A DNA stretch of 5,669 nucleotides. It comes from Pseudomonadota bacterium. Lineage in GTDB: Bacteria > Pseudomonadota > Gammaproteobacteria > Pseudomonadales > Azotimanducaceae. The stretch spans positions 1 through 5,669 of the forward strand of contig JAQBYL010000293.1 in assembly GCA_027622495.1 (NCBI GenBank), written 5' to 3'. Made by a program: the position numbers and the translations under genes. The notes beneath the pieces are model-generated. The model worked only from the letters and a program-made list of their open reading frames with translations. It was not told the DNA's origin and ran no database searches. Shown piece after piece: positions 1 through 5,123 of the stretch (positions within the stretch are counted from its first letter, which is position 1; each line of letters opens with the position of its first letter).

Positions 1-1
1 T

Positions 2-748
2 ATCCTGATCATCGGCACCAGTTATTCGGCCGAGGATATTGGTTCGCAATGCTGGAAATACGGGGCCAAGTCGATCACCGTCAGCCACCGCACCGCGCCG
101 ATGGGCTATGCTTGGCCCGATAATTGGACCGAGGTGCCGCTGTTGCAGAAGGTTGAGGGCAACACTTGCACCTTCAAGGATGGCACCACTGCGGATGTCG
201 AGGCGATCATCCTGTGCACTGGCTACAAGCACCATTTCCCGTTCATGCCCGACGCGCTGCGGTTGCAGACCACCAACCGGCTGGCGACCGCCGATCTGTA
301 CAAGGGAGTGGCCTGGGTCGACAATCCGGCGCTGTTCTATCTGGGCATGCAGGACCAGTGGTACACCTTCAACATGTTCGACGCCCAAGCCTGGTGGGTG
401 CGTGACGTGATCATGGGCAAGATCGAGATTCCGGCCGCACGCGATGCGCGCGCTGCCGATGTCACACAGCGGGTTGCGGCCGAGGATGCGGGCGAAGATG
501 ACTACGCCGCCATCCGCTATCAGGGCGACTATGTGAAGGAGCTGATCGCCGAAACTGATTACCCCAGTTTTGATGTCGACGGCGCCAACGAGGCATTCTT
601 CCAGTGGAAGAAGCACAAGAAGAAAGACATCATGACCTTCAGGGACAACAGCTATCGCTCGGTCATCACCGGGACGATGGCGCCGGCCCATCACACCCCA
701 TGGAAGGACGCGCTGGACGACTCGCTGGAGGCGTATCTGCAGGAGTGA
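2..748 (+). CDS. tmm: Trimethylamine monooxygenase, flavin-containing (3' part, N-terminus outside window)
   Basis: This is the C-terminal 248 residues of a class B flavin-containing monooxygenase. The reading frame is open from base 2, so the real start lies upstream; bacterial Tmm proteins are roughly 450 residues, so about 200 are missing, including the FAD-binding GxGxxG region. The visible part opens with the second nucleotide-binding (NADPH) motif, GTSYSAEDIGSQCWKYG, of the GxSxSxEDI type. It later has LCTGYKHHFPF (about 212-244), matching the C-terminal (A)TGY motif of FMOs. The family oxidises TMA, and often dimethyl sulfide and related amines, with NADPH and O2 in the cytoplasm. The specific call of Tmm over a generic FMO rests on this aromatic-rich C-terminal half (for example MQDQWYTFNMFDAQAWW) and on the TMAO transporter and demethylase genes downstream. 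The gene ends at TGA 746-748, and tmoX follows after 145 bases. No frameshift is seen. Confidence 0.88.
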   Translation: MLIIGTSYSAEDIGSQCWKYGAKSITVSHRTAPMGYAWPDNWTEVPLLQKVEGNTCTFKDGTTADVEAIILCTGYKHHFPFMPDALRLQTTNRLATADLYKGVAWVDNPALFYLGMQDQWYTFNMFDAQAWWVRDVIMGKIEIPAARDARAADVTQRVAAEDAGEDDYAAIRYQGDYVKELIAETDYPSFDVDGANEAFFQWKKHKKKDIMTFRDNSYRSVITGTMAPAHHTPWKDALDDSLEAYLQE

Positions 749-762
749 CGCAAGATTTCCGC

Positions 763-779
763 GGGCGCAGGCTGCGCCC
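763..779 (+). repeat. GC-rich inverted repeat (hairpin) after tmm
   Basis: GGGCGCA (763-769) pairs perfectly with TGCGCCC (773-779) across a three-base loop, starting 14 bases after the tmm stop codon. Six of the seven pairs are G-C, so the stem should be stable in RNA. It is followed by C and G bases rather than a T-run, so it is not a canonical intrinsic terminator. It could protect the 3' end of a processed tmm message or cause partial pausing. Confidence 0.6.
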
Positions 780-881
780 CCGGGCTGCCACCGGACACCA
801 GAAGCCGGAGCCAACACAAAACGGCAAGATAACGAACCGATCAACTGTGAGAAGGGCGGGGCGTACCGCCAAACACAATCA

Positions 882-887
882 AGGGAG
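882..887 (+). promoter_or_regulatory. Strong Shine-Dalgarno site for tmoX
   Basis: AGGGAG lies six bases upstream of the ATG at 894, close to ideal composition and spacing. It fixes the tmoX start, which is supported independently by the signal peptide that begins there. It is the best ribosome binding site in the window, fitting a binding protein made in large amounts. Confidence 0.8.
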
Positions 888-893
888 AACGAC

Positions 894-965
894 ATGACTA
901 AATCTTTGCATAAACTTGCGCTGGGGGTGGCCGCGGCTGCTCTGATGGCGCCCTCTGCCTGGGCG
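894..965 (+). other. Sec signal peptide of TmoX
   Basis: Residues 1-24 form a classical signal sequence with a lysine/histidine-containing n-region, an alanine/leucine-rich core and an A-W-A cleavage motif before E25-D26. No twin-arginine motif and no cysteine at +1 are present, so export through Sec and processing by signal peptidase I are expected. Confidence 0.85.
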
Positions 966-1832
966 GAAGATTCGGCCGAACCGATCGTCATCCCGACGCA
1001 TAACTGGTCCAGCCAGGTCGTGATGGCCTATGTGATCGGTGGCATCTTCGAAAGCCTGGGCGACAATGTCGAGTATGTACCGGCAGACACTCAGGCGGTC
1101 TACGAAGCCATCCGTATTGGTGACGTAACGATCTCGCATGAAGTCTGGCAGTCAACATTTGGCGCCTCGTTCTACAACGCCATGGCCAAAGGTGGTTTGA
1201 TCGATGCCGGAACGCACTCGGCGGCAACGCTCGAGGAAATGGGCGTTCCTCAGTACGTGATCGACGACAACCTGTGCCCAGGTCTGCCAAACTGGGAAGC
1301 ACTGAAGGACTGCCCTGAAGTCTTTGCGACCGCCGATTCCGAGGGCAAGGGCCGTTGGTTGGAAGGACCGCAGAGCTGGCATGGCGACCTGATGCCGACA
1401 CGGCTTGCGGCGCTCGGCCTTGGCGACAAATACGTCGTGAAGTTTGCCGGTGGCGCAGATGCAATCTGGGCCGAACTGGCGTCGGCCAAGAAGGAAGGCC
1501 GCGGCATTATCACCTTTAACTGGACACCAAACTTTACCGATGCAGAAGGTTTTGTGTTCATCGAGTTCCCGCCCTACAAGGATGGGTGCCGGGTTGCAGA
1601 TGGTGGTGATGGCAGCTGTGGCTCGCCTAAGGGTTGGCTGAAAAAAGCGGCGAACTACAAGTTCCCGAAGACCCATCCGGCAGCCTACTCCGCCTTTGCG
1701 AAGATGAGCTTCTCGTCGACGGATATCGGCCAGATGGCTGCCCTTGTGGACATCGACAAGATGAGCCACCAGGACGCCGCCACCAAGTGGCTGGCTGACC
1801 ATGAGGATGTCTGGAAGCCCTTCACCCAGTAA
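894..1832 (+). CDS. tmoX: TMAO ABC transporter, periplasmic substrate-binding protein
   Basis: This is a 312-residue protein of the glycine betaine/proline-betaine binding family (OpuAC/ProX-like). It starts with a clear Sec signal peptide: basic n-region (K3, H6, K7), hydrophobic core LALGVAAAALM, and cleavage site AWA|ED after residue 24. There is no lipobox cysteine, so it should be a soluble periplasmic protein, as expected for a Gram-negative bacterium. Family members bind quaternary amines in a cage of aromatic side chains between two lobes. Candidate residues here are W38, W85, W155, W162, W192 and W210, but I cannot assign the box without a structure. The mature protein has four cysteines, C128/C140 and C232/C242, spaced as two possible disulfides. 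The second pair encloses a Gly/Asp-rich loop (RVADGGDGS) that could bind a metal. TMAO rather than betaine is inferred from the flanking tmm and tdm genes. Strong RBS; a stem-loop follows the stop codon. Confidence 0.9.
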   Translation: MTKSLHKLALGVAAAALMAPSAWAEDSAEPIVIPTHNWSSQVVMAYVIGGIFESLGDNVEYVPADTQAVYEAIRIGDVTISHEVWQSTFGASFYNAMAKGGLIDAGTHSAATLEEMGVPQYVIDDNLCPGLPNWEALKDCPEVFATADSEGKGRWLEGPQSWHGDLMPTRLAALGLGDKYVVKFAGGADAIWAELASAKKEGRGIITFNWTPNFTDAEGFVFIEFPPYKDGCRVADGGDGSCGSPKGWLKKAANYKFPKTHPAAYSAFAKMSFSSTDIGQMAALVDIDKMSHQDAATKWLADHEDVWKPFTQ

Positions 1833-1847
1833 GGCAAAACCAAAGTT

Positions 1848-1879
1848 CCCTCCCCGCGATCAATTGTGCGTGGGGAGGG
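1848..1879 (+). terminator. Stem-loop after tmoX: partial terminator or mRNA-stabilising hairpin
   Basis: CCCTCCCC (1848-1855) pairs perfectly with GGGGAGGG (1872-1879). The stem extends inward by one G-U and two G-C pairs (1856-1858 with 1869-1871), giving about 11 pairs around a 10-base loop. It starts 15 bases after the tmoX stop codon. Only a three-T stretch (1888-1890) follows, so full intrinsic termination is doubtful. A read-through terminator or a 3' end that protects tmoX mRNA fits better, since tmoV/tmoW need to be made for the same transporter. Confidence 0.6.
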
Positions 1880-1946
1880 GCGACGGCTTTCACTTCCACG
1901 AGGTGCCGCCAACCGCATCCCGTTCAGAGAGTAGGCTGTAGGCAAG

Positions 1947-1960
1947 AACGCTTCGGCGTT
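1947..1960 (+). repeat. C(UUCG)G tetraloop hairpin upstream of tmoV
   Basis: AACGC (1947-1951) and GCGTT (1956-1960) form a perfect five-pair stem closed by a TTCG loop with a C-G closing pair, the most stable common RNA tetraloop. It ends 26 bases before the tmoV ATG, so it lies in the tmoV leader just upstream of the presumed ribosome binding site. No T-run follows. It may be a processing end, a pause site or simply a leader structure. Confidence 0.55.
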
Positions 1961-1973
1961 GTCGCGGAATACA

Positions 1974-1985
1974 GGGGGATCGGAG
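1974..1985 (+). promoter_or_regulatory. Weak or unusual Shine-Dalgarno region for tmoV
   Basis: Two purine-rich blocks precede the ATG at 1987. GGGGG at 1974-1978 is at a usable distance (eight bases) but is not a good anti-SD match. GGAG at 1982-1985 matches well but sits only one base from the start codon, too close for normal use. Translation initiation may be weaker than at tmoX, which would fit a lower need for the ATPase. Confidence 0.45.
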
Positions 1986-1986
1986 A

Positions 1987-3054
1987 ATGTCGCTTGATCG
2001 TGAGACAGCACCAAGACAACCGGTCATAAAATGCAGCTCCGTCTATAAAATCTTTGGCGATAACGCCAATAGGATGCTTCGCGAAGCCAATGGAAATGTT
2101 GACGCAAAAGCGTTTCAGGACGCTGGCTGTGTCGTCGGCGTTAACAACGCTTCATTCGAGGTTCACAAGGGTGAAATGTTGGTGGTTATGGGTTTGTCCG
2201 GCTCGGGCAAATCAACCCTGCTGCGATGCATATCTCGACTGACCGAAACCACATCCGGAGATATTCATATCGACGGCGAAGATCTGTTGGCAATGAGCAA
2301 CAGGCAGCTGATCGAGCTGCGCCGGAACAAGATGGGCATGGTGTTCCAAAGTTTTGCCCTGTTGCCGCATAAGACTGTTCTCGAGAACATCGCCTTTCCG
2401 CTGCAGGTCAAAGGTATGAGTACCAAAGACAGCATGACGCGCGCCATGGAAATGGTTGAGTTGGTCAGTCTTGACGGTCGCCAGAACTACTTTCCCCGGC
2501 AACTGTCCGGCGGACAGCAGCAACGGGTTGGGATTGCGCGCTCGTTGGCTGTGGAGCCCGACATCTGGTTCCTTGACGAACCGTTCTCCGCCCTTGATCC
2601 GTTGATCCGCAAAGAGATGCAGGACGAGTTTCTGCGTCTCCAGGGCGTTTTGCACAAGACGATCCTGTTTGTGACGCATGACTTTAGCGAAGCGCTGCGT
2701 CTTGCCGATCGTATAGCCATTATGAAAGATGGGATAATTGAGCAGTTGGATACGCCGGCCAACATCGTTCTGAAACCGGCAACCGAATATGTCCGAAAGT
2801 TCACCGAAGAAGTGCCAAGAGAGAAGGTGCTAAAGATAAAATCCGTTATGGATCCGCTGGACAACACAGAAGAGTTCAGTGACCTGAAAGTATCGCAAAA
2901 CGCGATAATTGAAACGGTCGCTGAAAGCGTGCTGTCAGAAAAGAAAGCAGTTGCGGTTGTGGACGATAACGGCAATGTTGTCGGATCTATTCATGCTTCC
3001 AATATGCTTTACATCTTATTTGGTAAAGATGACACCACCAAGGTGGGTGGATAA
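1987..3054 (+). CDS. tmoV: TMAO ABC transporter, ATP-binding protein (ProV/OpuAA type)
   Basis: This is a 355-residue ATPase of the quaternary-amine uptake ABC family; it would act on the inner face of the cytoplasmic membrane and drive TmoW. In order it shows the ProV-like N-terminal lead-in (VYKIFGDNANRML, about 19-31), Walker A GLSGSGKST at 69-77, Q-loop Q121, signature LSGGQQQR at 173-180, Walker B IWFLDEP at 193-199, D-loop SALD at 201-204 and switch histidine H231. All catalytic motifs look intact. The tail (about 283-350, with AVAVVDDNGNVVGSI) resembles one CBS-type unit, shorter than the paired CBS domains of the roughly 400-residue E. coli ProV. The start at 1987 gives a normal family N-terminus. 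tmoW follows six bases after the stop. By eye, parts of this gene are clearly lower in GC than its neighbours. The TMAO role is inferred from context; by sequence alone it could serve betaine. Confidence 0.9.
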   Translation: MSLDRETAPRQPVIKCSSVYKIFGDNANRMLREANGNVDAKAFQDAGCVVGVNNASFEVHKGEMLVVMGLSGSGKSTLLRCISRLTETTSGDIHIDGEDLLAMSNRQLIELRRNKMGMVFQSFALLPHKTVLENIAFPLQVKGMSTKDSMTRAMEMVELVSLDGRQNYFPRQLSGGQQQRVGIARSLAVEPDIWFLDEPFSALDPLIRKEMQDEFLRLQGVLHKTILFVTHDFSEALRLADRIAIMKDGIIEQLDTPANIVLKPATEYVRKFTEEVPREKVLKIKSVMDPLDNTEEFSDLKVSQNAIIETVAESVLSEKKAVAVVDDNGNVVGSIHASNMLYILFGKDDTTKVGG

Positions 3055-3060
3055 GAGATT

Positions 3061-5121
3061 ATGGGCTATCTAAAAAAACATCCACGACTGGCGCAGTTTA
3101 CGCTGCTCCTTATTGCGTTCTTCCTTTTGGTTGCCGTTGTCACGCCCAGCGAGACGAACGTTCTGTGGCGGCTGCCATCGTTGTTGGCCCCGCTACCAGG
3201 TGAGATAAATGCCTTCGCTGAACACCTGATGTTCGATTGGTTTCCGGTGCAGGTTTACGATTCCGAGCTGAAGGAATACGAACAATCGGCATTGCTACGC
3301 GAAGTAACCCGAGGCTTTTCGCGCAGCGTGTTGTTCTTGATCGAGTTCATCCGAGAAATTCTGGTGGGTGGGGTCAAGACCATCGTTGCGTTTACCGGCT
3401 GGCAGTTCATCCGCGAAAATCCTTGGGCCATGTGGCCGGCGCTTCCCTGGACCGTTGTAATCAGCGGTGCGATGATTTTGGGCTATACGCTGAGCGGCCG
3501 GGGACTTGCGCTGTTGGCTGGTTTGGCACTGGCCTACATTTCGATATTTGGCCAGTGGCATCCGGCAATGGAAACGCTGTCGTTCGTTCTGGTTGCCGCC
3601 CCGATTTCGATATTTCTCGGATTGATTCTTGGGGTATCTGCTTACAAGAGCCGCGTGGTTGCGGCGACGTTGAAGCCGCTCCTCAACATTGCCCAGACGA
3701 TGCCGCATTTCTCATATCTGGTTCCGGTGACGGTGTTCTTTGGGGTCGGCGACCATGCTGGCGCGATTGCCACCATTATCTTCGCGACCCCACCAATGAT
3801 CCGCCTGACACTTTTGGGGCTACAGAATGTCCCGGTCGAGGTTGTCGAGGCGGGCATGATGTGTGGCAGCAGCGATCGGCAAATCCTGTTGAAAGTTCTG
3901 GTGCCGACCGCGCGCCGCGATATTCTGATCGGGGTGAATCAGGTCATCATGCAATGCCTTGCCATGGCTGTGATTGCGTCTTTCATTGGCGCCAAAGGGC
4001 TTGGATTCAACCTGTTGCTTGCGCTGAACCAGCTCAGAATCGGGCAGGCCCTGGAATTGGGCATTTGTATCGTCCTGATTGCGGTCGTCCTTGATAAATT
4101 GTCCCTGGCCTGGGCGAACAAGCAAACCGACTATTTCGCCGATCTCAGCTTTGTCGAGCGAAACAAGCACAGTCTACTGTTCCTGGCGGTTTTCGCGATA
4201 TGCGTTGTGCTGGCTTTTCTGGGCAGCGTGATTTTCAAGGGCGGCATCAACTACCTCTATCTGATCCCCCACAACAAAGGCATCACGACCGAGTGGTTTT
4301 GGCAGGCTGGCGTCGATTGGATGATCGATAGTTGGTACTCGAGCCTTCAGGGCTTTAACCGCGGGCTGATTGTCAACGTACTCCAACCGATGAAGAACGC
4401 GTATCTCGGGATGCCAGTCAGCGCGACTTTCCTGTTGGTGATGGGTGTCGGGTATATTGTCGGCGGGATCAGGTCTGCGCTGATTGTCGGTGGTTTCCTG
4501 CTGTTCATCGCGTTGACCGAGTGGTGGGATCGCGCGCTGATCACCATGTACATGGCATCGTTTGCGGTAATCGTATCGGTCACGATTGGCCTGATCGTCG
4601 GCTCGGTTGCTGCCCAGAATTCGCTTGCCTCGAAGGTCGCGTTGCTGGTGTGCGATACCTTGCAGACCTTCCCATCGTTCATCTACCTGATTCCGGTGAT
4701 CATGCTGTTCGGCGTGACCGATACGTCTGTTCTGATCGCGGTGATCATTTACGCCACGATCCCAGCCACGCGCTACACCATCGAGGGAATTCGCAGCGTG
4801 CCGCCATCGCTGCGCGAAGCCGGTATGATGTCGGGTGCGACCGGGTTGCAAAGGTGGATCAGCATCGACCTGCCGCTGGCGTTTCCGCACATCATGTTGG
4901 GGGTCAATCAAACGGTCATATTCGCGCTGTTCATGGTGATCATTGGGGCGATGATTGGCACCGACGATCTTGGGCAGTACATCCTGAAGGCACTGTCGGA
5001 CAAACAGGGCATCGGCAACGGTCTTATGCTGGGGCTGTGTGTTGCGTTTATTGGGCTTGCGGTAGATCATCTGATCCACACTTGGGCTGCGGAGCGCAAG
5101 GCGCTGTTGGGGCTAACATAA
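3061..5121 (+). CDS. tmoW: TMAO ABC transporter, fused double-domain permease
   Basis: This is a 686-residue inner-membrane protein with two ProW-like permease domains in one chain. The N-terminal membrane span (about residues 11-28) is followed by a hydrophilic stretch, a run of spans from about 125, and the first permease domain to about 355. A new span (about 371-391) and a periplasmic-looking loop lead to the second domain (about 490-680). Each domain has the EAA-type loop that contacts the ATPase: EAGMMCGSS starting at E263 and EAGMMSGAT starting at E586. Matching landmarks (Q212-T213/Q535-T536, GVNQ 291-294/614-617) are all 323 residues apart without gaps. Typical ProW is a single domain of about 350 residues that pairs with itself; here the dimer is covalently built in. 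The gene starts six bases after tmoV and its stop overlaps the next start (TAATG), so co-translation with both neighbours is likely. Confidence 0.88.
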   Translation: MGYLKKHPRLAQFTLLLIAFFLLVAVVTPSETNVLWRLPSLLAPLPGEINAFAEHLMFDWFPVQVYDSELKEYEQSALLREVTRGFSRSVLFLIEFIREILVGGVKTIVAFTGWQFIRENPWAMWPALPWTVVISGAMILGYTLSGRGLALLAGLALAYISIFGQWHPAMETLSFVLVAAPISIFLGLILGVSAYKSRVVAATLKPLLNIAQTMPHFSYLVPVTVFFGVGDHAGAIATIIFATPPMIRLTLLGLQNVPVEVVEAGMMCGSSDRQILLKVLVPTARRDILIGVNQVIMQCLAMAVIASFIGAKGLGFNLLLALNQLRIGQALELGICIVLIAVVLDKLSLAWANKQTDYFADLSFVERNKHSLLFLAVFAICVVLAFLGSVIFKGGINYLYLIPHNKGITTEWFWQAGVDWMIDSWYSSLQGFNRGLIVNVLQPMKNAYLGMPVSATFLLVMGVGYIVGGIRSALIVGGFLLFIALTEWWDRALITMYMASFAVIVSVTIGLIVGSVAAQNSLASKVALLVCDTLQTFPSFIYLIPVIMLFGVTDTSVLIAVIIYATIPATRYTIEGIRSVPPSLREAGMMSGATGLQRWISIDLPLAFPHIMLGVNQTVIFALFMVIIGAMIGTDDLGQYILKALSDKQGIGNGLMLGLCVAFIGLAVDHLIHTWAAERKALLGLT
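3694..3933 (+). repeat. First copy of internal permease repeat in TmoW
   Basis: This stretch encodes residues 212-291, running from QTMPHFSYLVPV through the EAA loop (E263) to the GVNQ motif. It aligns without gaps to the second copy 323 residues later, with shared residues such as P-x-F-x-Y-L-x-P-V, FGV, EAGMM and the proline before GVNQ. The match is at protein level; the DNA copies are well diverged, so the duplication is old. Confidence 0.8.
4663..4902 (+). repeat. Second copy of internal permease repeat in TmoW
   Basis: This stretch encodes residues 535-614, the ungapped counterpart of the first copy (QTFPSFIYLIPV, FGVTD, EAGMMSGAT and the approach to GVNQ). Both EAA loops keep the conserved E-A-G core, so both halves probably still contact an ATPase subunit. 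Confidence 0.8.
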
Positions 5122-5123
5122 TG
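5119..5123 (+). other. TAATG stop-start overlap joining tmoW and tdm
   Basis: The last base of the tmoW stop codon TAA (5119-5121) is the first base of the tdm ATG (5121-5123). Such one-base overlaps usually mean that ribosomes finishing the first gene restart on the second, tying import of TMAO to its breakdown. Confidence 0.75.

Larger units (their letters stand above)
749..893 (+). other. tmm-tmoX intergenic region (5' leader of tmoX)
   Basis: This 145-base gap has no plausible gene on either strand. It contains a GC-rich hairpin right after tmm (763-779), then an A-rich stretch around 810-835. A weak stem, GGCGG (855-859) with CCGCC (866-870), lies just upstream of the tmoX ribosome binding site. 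I looked for -35/-10 pairs and found none convincing; GATAAC near 826-831 is only a partial -10 match with no good partner upstream. A tmoX promoter could still lie here, because alphaproteobacterial promoters are often degenerate and TMAO loci may use activators whose sites are not recognisable by eye. Confidence 0.6.
1833..1986 (+). other. tmoX-tmoV intergenic region with two hairpins
   Basis: This 154-base gap encodes no credible protein. It holds a long stem directly after tmoX (1848-1879), a 6-base direct repeat GTAGGC at 1931-1936 and 1938-1943, and a C(UUCG)G hairpin (1947-1960) shortly before tmoV. No convincing promoter was seen. The arrangement suggests control of the relative amounts of binding protein and transporter after transcription or by partial termination, which is common where a binding-protein gene comes first in an ABC operon. 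Confidence 0.6.

Noticed and set aside
826..831. GATAAC as a -10 promoter element for tmoX
   Set aside because: Only a partial match to the consensus and no acceptable -35 element about 17 bases upstream.
1152..1802. Minus-strand open frame of 216 codons opposite tmoX
   Set aside because: No domain or plausible start signal; the plus-strand gene has a signal peptide, a strong ribosome binding site and family similarity.
1931..1943. Direct repeat GTAGGC-T-GTAGGC as an operator or mobile-element mark
   Set aside because: Six bases repeated once is expected by chance, and there are no flanking promoter elements or inverted repeats.
2041..2160. Extra segment before Walker A in TmoV as an unusual insertion
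   Set aside because: ProV-type ATPases normally carry a long N-terminal lead-in between the first strand and Walker A, so this is ordinary for the family.
3237..4094. Overlapping plus-strand open frame of 285 codons inside tmoW
   Set aside because: It is in a different frame of tmoW, has a Gly/Arg/Cys-rich composition without any motif, and there is no reason to prefer it over the permease frame with its EAA motifs.
4174..5079. Long open frame on the minus strand (301 codons) opposite tmoW
   Set aside because: Its product is very rich in Arg, Gln, His and Asp with no recognisable domain, and it lies fully opposite a well-supported permease gene. It is a by-product of the codon bias of tmoW.
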